Below, in pieces: positions 12,514 through 24,000 of a DNA stretch of 64,000 bases (positions within the stretch are counted from its first letter, which is position 1; every line of letters starts with the position of its first letter). The translations under genes and the position numbers were made by a program. The notes below the pieces were generated by a model, which was not told the origin of the DNA, did no database searches, and worked only from the letters and a program-made list of their open reading frames with translations. Origin of the DNA: Nymphaea colorata (taxonomy: Eukaryota; Streptophyta; Magnoliopsida; Nymphaeales; Nymphaeaceae). The stretch is from the NCBI RefSeq assembly GCF_008831285.2, contig NC_045147.1, positions 21,716,981 to 21,780,980 of the forward strand, written 5' to 3'.

Positions 12514-13106
12514 AATGTTTTTCCTTGTGCATAAATGCGCAGGAAACTTGTTGCTTTACATTAAAGAATTAACATTATTACAGATAAATGCAAATAATGG
12601 TTCCTTTTTTTTCATGAAATGGATAACACCAACACAAACTATGTAAGAGATGCTTCGGGAAGGGCCAAATTGTCTCTCCACCTTTCTCCTTTCTCTGAGT
12701 TTTTGGGTTATTTGTGGATTTAGATGAACAACTAGAATATCGACTGTCACTATTCACATTATCATCAATTAGATATTTTTTATCTCAAATTTTTTTATCT
12801 TATAAAGTTTAAAAGAATAACATCTATGAAAATTATGCAACCTTCAACATTAATTTAACAGTCCATGGGATGGCCCTCAAGGTATCTACCAAGCTATTTT
12901 GTATGCAATATATCAATTAAAGCCTAACCATCACCCTATATTAATATTATCAATGGTGTCAATGTTACTTGATGTTGTTGGATGGTTAAAATTTAAAAAT
13001 AGGAACACTAGCAATGATTTATAATGTTTTTTTTCAAATATAATGTGGCATGGCCATCTATTTTGTCCAGGGGAGCGAGGTTCGGTGCGATTGTGCTAGA
13101 CTTCAC
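12514..13106. other. Intergenic, no gene seen
   Basis: AT-rich sequence with only short, unconvincing reading frames on both strands. No repeat ends recognised. Confidence 0.5.
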
Positions 13107-13438
13107 TTGGGCATCGAGCCAGCCTGGCCCGATAAGAGCCAGGTTTGGGCCGACCCAATGTCTGAAACCTGAGCTTGGGCTTGGGTTCCATGCTTGAAAC
13201 TCGAGCCCAGACCCAGTTCAGTTATAATAAAAAAATATTTTTTAATATAACAAATTTTAAATATATTTTTAATAATAAATATATATTATTAATAAAATAA
13301 TAATAATAATTAAAATATATATAGTCAAATCGGGTTCTTATGGGGCCGACCCAAGCCAGCCCAAGCCGTTTTTTTGGGCCGGGCCCAATTGTGCCAGATA
13401 TAGGATACTTGTTGGATACTCAGGCTGATGCCTACGTC
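13107..13438. repeat. MITE family A, copy 2 (GGGCATC ends)
   Basis: About 330 bp with the same architecture as the copy at 4248-4508: CTTGGGCATCGAGCC at the left, GGCTGATGCC near the right, GGGCC-rich arms, and a central A/T core with AATAATAAAT words. The two copies have diverged strongly. Confidence 0.55.
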
Positions 13439-14931
13439 TAAATTGTGCATGTGGATTGTATTAGCAACAGAGACCCAGCCCATCGCAGTGGTGCCGCAAA
13501 TTATTGCTCACCCTGTGTAAGTAGGCAAAACGTGGTCTTAAAGAGACGTTAGTATGTTACAACATAAACATAAAAATCCGCCCTACGAGAGGTTTCCACC
13601 ATTACTTGTATTCATCGGCTTGAACGATATGAATATAGAAAATTATAACGTCGGGTTAATGGAGCAAAAGGAAGAGGTTTTAGCTATTTTTATGGAATTC
13701 ATAAAAAGGACGCATGGTAAGTAGGACATTTCACACATTCTTATAACACAAGTTCCAATAATTATTTGAAATGACATGTTGTTTTTGTATTAGCATTTGT
13801 TCGTTAGGTCTGTAAACAGTATCACAAACATTGTATTAAATAAGCGAAATGATTTTAAACAATTATAAGGTTCAATAACACAATAACAGGTGTTTTTCAT
13901 ATCAAACGCCACTGAGACTCCAAATCCAACTCTAATGTTACTGTAATCCTACACTAACTCTAAAACCAATATGATGCAATTACCACCTATTAACAAGTTT
14001 TAAAATTTTATAAAATCCAGCATAATAATGATTAAAAGTCGGCTGTAGGGGACGTGTAGTTTATGGACTTTACAATAATGATTCAAACGGTTAAGTATTT
14101 GAATTTTCATAGGATAAATTTTGAGGCTCTAGTCAAAATTTAAAAATTTGAATTCGACCCGCCTCATAAAAAAATTTTGGCTCTGTCTCTGAAGACGAAT
14201 AGTGATGAATCGACGTTGACTATAACTCCAAGCCTTCCAAACTAACTATCTGTGTTCTATTCCCGCTATCCACTTGATACGAATCATAATACATCCATCA
14301 TTCATTTGACATGTTCATTTGTCATTCACTTTTCATAAGAAAATAATCTATCTAACAGTTTTTTTTTTCAGAGTTTTTATTACTTTAAACTTTCTTTTTT
14401 CATATTAATTATTTATTTAATTGATAAGTACCATGTTCCTCTTAATTTTTACACTCACATATAATAAAGAGATCGAAAGTGCAATAATATTATTACTAAG
14501 TTGCTTATAATAACGAGCCACATTCTGCCTCGCGCGAATTCAAGATGGAAGTATAGAAAGAACAAGCATACTTATGAGTTTGACCGAACAGAATCTTCGG
14601 TTTAGACCGAACCTACCAACCGGTTATTTGGATGGTTAGGTGACCATGGACACCCCTTCCCCAAAGCGGGCTTCACCACATTGTCAACAGCAGGCTGTCC
14701 CAGGGGAAGAAGGTCCGAAGGAGGGACCGACAGGTGAAACTGCATTTATTTAACCAATTAAGTTTGGTGAAGGACATAAACGTCATCGTGAAGCTTTGAA
14801 TTTTAGCTGCAGCGGACCAGGGGCTTGACCGGTGAGCCCACATATATCCCATGGTCCGACGCATGGCTATGGAGGTCAGGTCCTACGGGTCAAAACTATA
14901 TTTGCACGTATTTGGATGTGGGATTAGATGA
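13439..14931. other. Intergenic, no gene seen
   Basis: Mostly AT-rich with many stops in all frames. The segment 14580-14880 is more GC-rich and contains a short frame at 14825-15022, but neither strand shows recognisable protein similarity. Confidence 0.5.
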
Positions 14932-15262
14932 AGTTGTAAACAAAATGGATCTGATATTGGGCCGGACCTTATATATAAATATATATATATTTATTTATTG
15001 GAGCTTCAAGATAACTTACTAAAAAAATTATCGAGGTTTTGAGATGTTTTCTTAGGAAGACCTTGAGATAAAATAAGAAATTTATTTAATGCGATGCTAA
15101 TTATTTTTAAAATAGTTGTAAACAAAATGGATCCGGCCGAACCTTTTATATATATATATATATAAAGTTATCGAGGTTTTGAGACGTTTTTTTATGAAGA
15201 CCTTTGAGATAAAATAAGAAACTTATTTAATGCGGATTATTTTGACGTTAAAATAGTTTTAA
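14932..15262. repeat. 182-bp tandem duplication upstream of PHR2
   Basis: The words AGTTGTAAACAAAATGGAT at 14932 and again at 15114 begin two copies of the same segment. Both continue with GGCCGGACC/GGCCGAACC, a TATATA run, TATCGAGGTTTTGAGA, AGACCTT-GAGATAAAATAAGAAA and TTTATTTAATGCG. The copies differ by point changes and short indels. They end about 380 bp 5' of the PHR2 start codon. Confidence 0.8.
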
Positions 15263-15524
15263 AAAGTTTAAAAACAAACAAACTGCCGGGAAGCAGAGTC
15301 CACGGCACCAACCCACTGAGGCAGACGGGTTCCGGATCTCAGACCAGTTAGAGATCCAAGATCCAAAATCATGGTAGGTAGGCTGCCCGGTCCGTCTACC
15401 AAGAAAGTTAGCGAAGCCAAGCAACGAACAGAGTCGCAGAACAGAAGGCAAATCGCAGGGAGAGAGAGGCAGAGAAGAAGGCGGCTCTCCGATTCACCAC
15501 CTGACCTTCTTCACCCTCTCCCAT

Positions 15525-15534
15525 TCATATAAAC
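15525..15534 (+). promoter_or_regulatory. TATA-like box of PHR2
   Basis: TCATATAAAC lies 105 bp before the PHR2 ATG, in a pyrimidine-rich stretch typical of a plant core promoter and leader. Position and sequence fit, but no transcript start is known. Confidence 0.45.
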
Positions 15535-15638
15535 CGATTGCTCCTCCTTCTCTGTGCACTCAAGCGTCCTTCGCGCTCGTTCTCCTCTCAAGCAGAAGAG
15601 AAACTCCCCACAGAATTCGTAGACATTTCTTCACCAGA

Positions 15639-17754
15639 ATGGAGCACTCCATTGCCAACCCACAGGTTGAAGAGGAGAAGCAGCAGCAAATGGTGGCGGT
15701 TCTTCCATTTGGGTCGCTCTCCCTCTCGCTTTCCTCCGCCATCGCTCCGCATTTCACTTTCACCAAGCCTGCGGCCACCAGTCACCTCTCCCCACCAACC
15801 GCCTCCTTCAAGCTATCCTTCTCCACCCCCAACCTCTCCATCAGGTCCTCCCTGTCTTCCTCCGCCTTCTTCAACCCTTCCCCGAGCCCACTCCGTCGCA
15901 ATTCTGGCCTGAGATCCGCCTTCTCCTCGTCCACGATCGCTAGTCCGCTCCGCCACCTCCCTGGCAACTCCGACAACTCCCCTGGCGGCGCCTACGGCAG
16001 GAGAAACACCATCGTCTGGTTCAGGAACGACCTCCGAGTCCACGACAACGAAGCCCTCAGCTCGGCTGATTCCGAGTCCCTGTCGCTCCTCCCCGTCTTC
16101 GTTTTCGACGCCGCGGAGCATGGAAAGCCGGCGGCCGGTACCGACAGGAACGCCTCCGCCCGGGCGGCTTTCCTCATTCAGGCCGTCGCCGACCTGCGCC
16201 AGAGCCTCAAGAAACGGGGATCGGATCTCGTGGTCAGGGTCGGGAAGCCGGAGAAGGTGCTGGTGGAGCTCGCCAGAAACGCCGGCGCCGACTCCGTGTT
16301 CGCGCACCGTGAGGCGATCAATGGTGAGGTGAAGGCTGAGGCGGCCGTCGAGGCGGCGCTGTCGGAGGAAGGTGTGGAGACTAAGTGGTTCTGGGGGAGC
16401 ACTCTCTTCCATCTCGACGACCTCCCATTCAAATTGGAGCAGATGCCGGCGAATTTCGGTGGGTTCAGGGAGAAGGTCAAGAAAATGAAAGTGAGGAATA
16501 CGATCGAGGCCGCCGACAAGTTGAAGGGTTTCCCGGCGACGAACGAGGAGATCGAGCCAGGCCGCATTCCAACTCTCTCTGACCTGGGACTCAGCCCACT
16601 TGCAGCTCAGGTTCTCCCTTCATTTCTTCCCATCAAATTTTTTTTATGTTTCTGAAATTTTGCGTCTTTTATGGGTGTTAGTTTTTTTCTTTGGTCTGTG
16701 TCGCATTCAAAACCGGTCGCAAAATTTCAAACACGTATTAGATTTTTATCCTCATTGCGTATATTTCAATCTAAAGCCTAGCAAGTTCAATTTTTACAAA
16801 CACTACTTTTTAGTTTTACGCTGTCAAAATGCATAGAACCAAAAAAGCAGGCCTATACGATACTTATCCTTCCATCCAACGTCTACTTGGTTCTTTTCTT
16901 GCTTCCAATTTATTCCTCTGGTCCTTCTATTTTATCCTTAGATTGGACAATCAATTAAGCTGCAAAACAGTTCCTAAGCATTGTTAACCCAAGAGATGCA
17001 GCTCGCTTCTTAGCAATTTGAATAAGCAAGTTGGTCAATTTGCAACACAAAAGTGTAAATTTACGAGCTATAATTTGGCGACAGATTTGTTAATCTGAGA
17101 ATCTCGGATAATTAGTTGGCTGACTGATCAGTGATAATGCAGAACTGGCGGAGAATATTCTCCATTGATGGTCTTTTCAATCACGGTGGTTACCTTTCGT
17201 TTTTGTCCAGGGTGGAAAGTCGGCAGCAGTTGGTGGTGAGACCGAGGGATTGCAGAAGCTGAAGAAGTTGGCAGCAGAATGCCAGGCCCAGTCTTCTGGC
17301 AAGAATGCTTCCAAGAACAACATCTACGGTGCCAACCTCTCCTGCAAAATCTCACCGTGGTTGGCTACCGGCTGTATCTCTCCGCGCCAGATGTTCAACG
17401 AAATTAAGAAGAGCGCCATGAGGTATACCTGAATCCACTTGGTCTTAAACGGAAGGAACATCTACGTCTTCTTGATTCGGTGAAATTTGTTTGGAGTCTG
17501 ACTTTCGATCATGCTTTTGCTAGTTCCGTGAGCGCTGCCATGAAGAACGGCGATTGGCTGATGAATGAGTTGATAGAGAGGGATTTCTTCAGGTGAATTT
17601 GAAGTTGCAGATTGAGTCCGTTGGAAGTTAAAGCTTCTTATGCTACTTCCTCATCTTTTGCGTGTCTGGTTTCAGGTTTGTCACTAGGAAATACAGCGCT
17701 GCCAAGACACTTACTGCTGCTCCTGCTACTGCTTGCGCTGGTGCTATCGCATAA
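15639..17754 (+). CDS. PHR2: PHR2-type photolyase/blue-light receptor-like protein, plastid-targeted
   Basis: Four exons, 15639-16610, 17211-17422, 17524-17592 and 17676-17754, join in phase to 443 residues, close to the Arabidopsis PHR2 length. The first ~115 residues are Ser/Pro/Leu-rich with few acidic residues, as in a chloroplast transit peptide. The photolyase/cryptochrome alpha-beta domain starts near residue 120 (NTIVWFRNDLRVHDNEAL) and continues through LVVRVGKPEKVLVELA, FWGSTLFHLDDLPFK and NLSCKISPWLATGCISPR. The C-terminus KYSAAKTLTAAPATACAGA matches the short PHR2-type tail; the family lacks much of the FAD-binding region of true photolyases. One oddity: WLMNELIERDFFRF has Glu (about residue 413) where the family carries Trp (ELLWRDFF). 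Exon 1 is much more GC-rich than the surroundings. PHR2 function in plants is poorly defined; DNA-repair activity is not established by this sequence. Confidence 0.9.
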
Positions 17755-18200
17755 AACTGGCCCCGCGATTCGAGAAATTGCAACGAAAGGTTTAGAGATG
17801 CTTCACGGTCTTCTGTTAGCTGATGTGAAGATTATTGGAAGAAAAGCTCATTGTGATTATCTGTAGCAACGGTCTCTCTTTGTAGAGCTCGTGTTGTTTT
17901 TGCCGTCTTTTTTCTCTTTTAGAAATAGTGTCGATGGGGGAGAGCATCTTCTCAAAATAAAAAACGCTGTGCTGTGTGACCTTCCCCGTTCATCTGTATC
18001 CCAGGTTAGTGGAGGAAGAAGTCAAAAGATCGAAATCTTTGTGTTCACGATTATTTGCATAAAAGCTGTTTTAATGCTCATTTTAACTTCGCAAATTCGA
18101 AGCTATTTTTTAGGCGAGCCCGTGCAATGCTACTTGCAGTAAGTCGTCAATTAAAGAAGAAACTAGAAAGTTAGCTAAGGTCGGTGATCATGACTCGTTG
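17755..18200. other. 3' flank of PHR2
   Basis: Probable 3' UTR and terminator region of PHR2, T-rich with no further exon similarity. No separate gene seen. Confidence 0.45.
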
Positions 18201-18500
18201 GTAGGGCTGTACACGAACCAGAGTCAGACCTCGAGCTCGATTAACTTGACTTGACCCAATTCATATATTACTCTGTTCGGTTCGAGCTTGGCTCGGCTCA
18301 ACTTGAGTCGATTTGAGGTTTACAAGGTCAGCTATAACTCAACTCGACATGGCTATATAGCATGACTCGTTTAAGTTACTTATCGCTTTCTTGGTTTTCA
18401 GTTTGGAAATTACAAAGAAAAAAAAACCCACCTAGATTAAGCCAGTTTACTCAAACTTGACTCATTTACAAGCAAGCTCTTGACTAAGTTAAAGTCGAGC
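18201..18500. repeat. GAGTCGAGCTCG-rich dispersed repeat, copy 1
   Basis: Begins GTAGGGCTGTACACGAACC and continues with repeated CTCGAGCTCGATTAACTTGA, GGTTCGAGCTTGGCTCGGCTC-like words. The same vocabulary recurs at 38262-38465, which ends in TGTTCACCCCTATTC, the expected complementary terminus of this kind of plant element. Non-coding. Confidence 0.5.
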
Positions 18501-19270
18501 TCTAAACTCGTTAGAGTCCACAAAGTTGCAAATGATTTTGAATCCAGGTATCTCACAATGTAGAGTCGAATCCCACACGGTAGAAACTTCATGGTGTCCA
18601 TTAAGAAGAGCTACATTTGTTTTTCAGCTGCTTTGCTAATAGCAGGTGTTGAATGCTATGGCGAGTCCTCCTCGACCTATTACATGCACCTAGAAAGCAG
18701 CGTCCACATTGGATGGGCCCCTCGACTGCATGACAGGCGCCGTGCACAGTGGCAGCCTGGCAAGCGGGCCGGCCGAGGGCCGAGCATGGTATGCCTATGC
18801 ACACGCCCCAGTCTCGGCTCTATGCAAGGGTTGGCTTGGCTTGAATTTGGGAAATATAGAGCTAGGGTAACCGGGCCGGCCGCATGTACGAAATTCCGAG
18901 GGGCTATGGATTAACAATTCGCCTTTTTCGGAAACTTTGGAAGCACAGTTTGTTCTTTTTTTTTTCGGTTTGATAACGAGGAAAAAAGGAAAACCTCGCC
19001 GTGCAGAAACTTATGGCTGAGTGGTGCCTTAGTTATGGGGTAACATATTATGCAATTGCTCACACAAGTCAGCATGTGCCCGCCACCACCGATTTGGATC
19101 GGTAAACTGGAAGATGATACCATCGAAAAGTTCATGCTGAAACGTTTTTGATGTGAAAGATTTGAACAAGTGTCCCGCGAATCTGTCCTAATTTTTACTT
19201 AAATTCATAAAACAATAGGGTAGATTGATCTCAGCTTTGTGATCTGCCACAACATCTCATTCTATCGGAA
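18501..19270. other. Intergenic with a GC-rich island
   Basis: Bases 18650-18900 are GC-rich and open on both strands for about 100 codons, but the translation is rich in Arg and Gly with no recognisable family. It is probably repeat-derived. Confidence 0.4.
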
Positions 19271-20960
19271 GAAAAGGGAAGGTAAATGATTGTTCATTGG
19301 CAGTTGGTCATGTTGTTACTTTGGAAGTCGAACGGGCGTGCTCCTTCGCTGCAGCCTTTCCGGTTGCGATTCCGGCCTCTAAACCTTCGTGGGTATGCGA
19401 AGGATTGCACCGTAAATCACTTCTTCGTGTTGGCTAGGGTGAAGCGTGGGCTATTGATCGCTTGGATGGCTGAAAGCAGCCCCTTGCAGTCTTCAAGAGT
19501 GGATTCCTTCGACCAATTGGAGAGAAGAAGAAAAGAGTATTGAGGACGGGAGGAGAATTGATGCCGTCGGATCAAAGAAAGACACCAGCCATTGCTGGTC
19601 AAAGGTGAGAAGAAATCAATCCGGCCGCCGTCGGGAAGACGAGTAGACTTGGTTGAGAAAAAGATGAGATGAGAGAGACAAACGACGCTCAACGTAAAAT
19701 TCCTTTCTTCATTCAAGCGTAATCCCCAAAAGCCCTAATTACAAAGCTTAAATACATGATTGTCTCGGTTCACTTAACTCTTAACTCGAGACAATACTAA
19801 GAACTTAAAGTAAAACGATCTTAACACGTCTCAAACCGAGACGATACAAAAGAGTAAATAAACATAAGCAAAAAAGGTGTCTGGATTAGATATGGTTGCG
19901 CCCGCTCTCTCTAAGGGTCCAAACCCTATCTCACCTTTTTTGACCTTAGCTGCTCCGCCCGCTCCTCCCACTGCAGTCATATAAGTAATGCCCACAGGTT
20001 CTATAAGTGCCGAACCCTGAACCATGCCAAGGTGTCATGAGGTCCATCTCGCTCGTGTGCACTTGGCCCTACGCACATGAGTGCTAGTGGCCAACCCTAC
20101 AGGTTGCTTCTTGGGCTTGTGCCCATCATCGACCGCACACAATGCTGCGGCCTGCTGCTCTCGACGCTCTCCGCTGAAGCTAACCTCACAAGGCAACGAT
20201 GAGATAAGCCTATCGAGTGGTAATCGGCATGTCCAGCTGGTTCTCACACCACTAATCGACTCCACTCTAGTGCTCTCAGCCAGGCCTTTGGCCGTCCTGG
20301 ATGGTGTCAAAATTAGGCACGCATGAAGAGATCAATTTGAGATAATTGTCATTTTATTGAATAAAAACAACGAATGCCTCAAGGGACCGATTCAAGCCCA
20401 ATATCAAACCACGACCAAGGGAGGATGCAAGTAAAGTATTTTACTAAATCCACCTTTATTTAGCAAAATCTGGTAATGGCTTGATTAACTATAGTATATC
20501 TATTTCTACACTAATAAGGGGGGAATTTGCACTTCATATAAGGGAAGTTGGGTGTTGGATAGGTCGAACACTTCCTCCAGTGTGCTGCTTAGTCATTCGG
20601 TGAAGATTATTCCCACCGTGCTGTGCAGCAACAAACACGAGTTAGACCTTTTTAGAAAAAAAAAAACCCTTGTTTGCAAAATTTAAGGCTTAAAATTAGA
20701 GAAAAAATCCGTCTGAAAGTGTTCGACTTCTGCTGTTCTTTACTTTGACAGTGGTAGGCTAGTAGTAGCAGAACACCTGACAAAATTCTCTAGTTCTCAA
20801 AAGCCCTCTAAAGAAGGCTGAGAGAGGTCGAATCATAAGATCGAACTATTGGCGTAAAAACCTGCTAGGTGTCCGTGGAACACCGGAAACTTCCCATTAA
20901 ACCTAAAGAGACCCTAAGAAGAAAATAAAGGAAGAAGTGGGGAGAATCAGTACCATCTAC
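19271..20960. other. Probable degenerate retroelement or repeat tract
   Basis: Higher GC at 19600-20330, short broken frames on both strands, and a GTCTCGGTTCAC...CTCAAACCGAGACG pair around 19763-19843 that could form a hairpin. AATAAAATGACAATT-like words near 20345 read like the border of an element on the minus strand. No reverse transcriptase, integrase or gag motif is recognisable, so the retroelement label is an inference from texture only. Confidence 0.3.
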
Positions 20961-21096
20961 AGCAATGCTTTTCAGAAGCATGCCAGGATAATTTTTTACA
21001 ACGAACTTGAAGTTTACTAAGATGACTTTTCCCAGTTGATGGGGAAATATTGCCCCTGAAGATGATCAGGGGTATAAAAGTATGTACAAATAATTG

Positions 21097-24000
21097 TCAT
21101 ATGATACCAGAAACTTTGAGTGACGAAAGAAGAAGAAAGATAAACCAAAGGAGCAGGAAGAAAAAGGAGGTCGCCCAGGCCAGGGGCTTTGGTCCTCCCA
21201 ACTCGCCACCAAGAGTTAGACGCCGCAGTACTAGAACAGATATGCAACAGATGGATGTCACGAAGAAAACCAGAAGAGAGAAACTTAAACCTTCTGAATT
21301 GTTTATATACAGAGGCTCTTTTCTCACAACAGAATTGTACGTGGAGCTGATCAGCCAGGGGATGCCAATACCAATATAGATATTAACTGCATTGCTGAAA
21401 CAGAAAAAATAGGTTATGTACAGAAAAATGAAGCAATATTAGTCAAAAGGAAAAAAAAAGTAACAAACATATCTTTCTGAAGGGGGGAAGCATAATTTTG
21501 AAATCAGACCTTAATCCTATAATTCATATTCCAGAAGTAGAGTTCAATTCAACTTAAAGCATGAAAATGTTGACCTGCAAGTTATGTTTGCTATCGCAGA
21601 ATCTGCTGTTACTTGACGTTCAGCAGCAAGCTTGCTTGCAACAAGGTCTGGCCATGACGTCCCACTGGCTAACGCTGTGAATGCTATAACATAAGAATTT
21701 ATTCCTGATCATAAAAAACATCAAAACAAGCATTCTTAAGGGTACTATACATTTCACGAGCAGTTTCAAACTAAACCTGCTTAATTTACAAAGTTCAGCG
21801 GTTCAGGAGGAAAACCTGTAACACAGCCTATGAGACGGGTAAGCCTTGTGACGACATAGGCTATACCAGTTATGAAGGCTAGGGAACAAATAAAAGAAAT
21901 CCAACCATGAGCAATCTGATGTGGAGGAATAATGGCAAACAGAAGCCTCCATGCAGCCAAAATGAACTCCCAGAAAATTCTTCCAAGTTGAAGAATGATG
22001 TGGTCTTCCTTTCTAGACTTCATCCGACGAATTGCTGACAAGATTGGCTCATGAAGCAGGAGAAATTAACATCAGTTCAATGTAATTAAGTTTTATCATA
22101 AAATCAACTTCTCTGATACATAAAAATTCCATCTTGAAAGAACACTTAGAAAAAACACAACTGTCCGAACAACAGGAGCAAACTACCACCATCCTCAAGG
22201 ATAAGTTGAAAGAAGGTTACATTCCATGAAACAAAGCTTGTGTTTATAAATTGTTTACCTATGAGAGTAGTGAGCAAGTCCTAGTCGTTTGGAACCCAAA
22301 CTGCCCAAAGACGGCAATGGCCTCTCTACAATTGCAAAAAGGACATGCTTCACTGGTGCTTTTTCTTTTGGTCTCCTCAAAATCTGACCAGCATGAGCTT
22401 GGGCAAGGTGTTGACTTCTTCGACAACCTCAACCAAGGATGTCCTTGTACATGTATTCATTTATGCATCTATAAAAATATACACACATACTCCTATCCAC
22501 ATAATTTTATTTATTCAAACTCGCAAGTTTACCAGTGACAAGCATAAGGTTGGATTTAGCGTTACTGCAACATGACCTGAATATGGGGATTTCAAATATC
22601 CTAGACCTTTAGATCTGAATCCTCTAAATTTCAGCATTCTGAAGCCAATTGGATGTTAGTTGTTACACATGGTTACCTTGCACAGAAGGACCATTCTAAC
22701 AAATATCTGGCAAATAAGTCTCAAATATTATACTGCATTGAAGAAAAATATGGAAAATAGTAATAATAATAGATAACAGGCTTCAACTACAAAAGCAATG
22801 CACACAAAGATAAGAGTAAAAGCATCAAACAGTTTCATTGCTTCATCATTTCAAAATGATCTTATAATCACCCAACCAATTGATCATATTAGCCAATATA
22901 AGAAAGAATGGATTAGAGAACTACCATGGGTGCATTGAGAAACTGTTGTCCCCAAAGTGAGAGAATATCACGTCTATTGTCTAACCTCTTGAAAGAATTA
23001 CTATAAACTAAATCTTCCAAACCTTCACACGGAATGTTCTGATAGGAAGGACCTGAAACACAATCACAAACACTGATTTTCATAAATTGTTGGGATCTAG
23101 AGCAGAAGAATATGATCCAGAAATTATGGAATAGCCTAAAACATTTAAAATACATGCTTTTTTCATTTTTGGAAAAATGGCCCACCTACACCCATGCCCA
23201 CAGTCATGTGATAGACCATTTATTTCTTTAGAAGGAAGGTGTTGTCCACAGGACATACATTACAACACTACTAAGAAGTAAGAACCTTGCTAGCTTCCTT
23301 CTTATCAAAATTAATATAAATTAGGAGGCCACCTTATTAATTAGCTATACTGATTTGTTTCTGCTCTCATCCATTGCATAGGATGGTAAACAAGGGAATA
23401 TCCTTTTCCTGTCCCAAATGCAAACAAAGTTCCAAGTATTAACCTATAAAATGGGAAATTACCTTTCCTGGAGTGGGGCGAAAGTATGTCCACCATTTCT
23501 TCCTGCTCTTCACTAACATGAAATCCATCAGGAGATTCGATGTTCAGATCAACGTCAGGTGTGATGAAGTTAGACTCCTCTGGGACCCAGTCCTCGGGTC
23601 TTTTCCCCTGTGGGCTGCAAAAAGAAATGCTCACACATTCACTAATCAGGAATCTAGAACAAATCTTAGTTTTGTGATAGAACTTATCAATTAAATTACA
23701 GCCTGTATGGAAAAACACTTTACATCTATGCTTGAATCATAGAATGAGGAACATACAGTGGAAATGAGAAGTAGGGAAAACGTTTATCTTGAACATAAGC
23801 GTGTAGCAGCAAAAACCCAAATTGCAGTACAGTCAGAAAGGCCTCCCACAAGGTTATCATATTTGGAGTCCACACCTATCAAATTGCAATAGTCTTTGAA
23901 TCAAAAAGTCCTGTCCGAGAATCCCTTCCACGATCTAGAACATCTAACAATTTCCATGGAAGAAAAATAGATACCAACATGGTTGAAAAGTTTTCAACTT

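Noticed and set aside
15813-16412. 199-codon minus-strand frame across PHR2 exon 1
   Set aside because: It is the antisense shadow of a GC-rich exon; the translation is Gly/Arg/Glu-rich without family similarity, and the plus-strand product is unambiguous.
18591-18914. 107-codon plus-strand frame
   Set aside because: Translation is repeat-like and unrelated to known proteins; opposite strand is equally open, a sign of GC bias.
19271-20340. Considered as an LTR retrotransposon
   Set aside because: No paired LTRs, primer-binding site or polymerase motifs could be identified, so it is listed only as a possible remnant.
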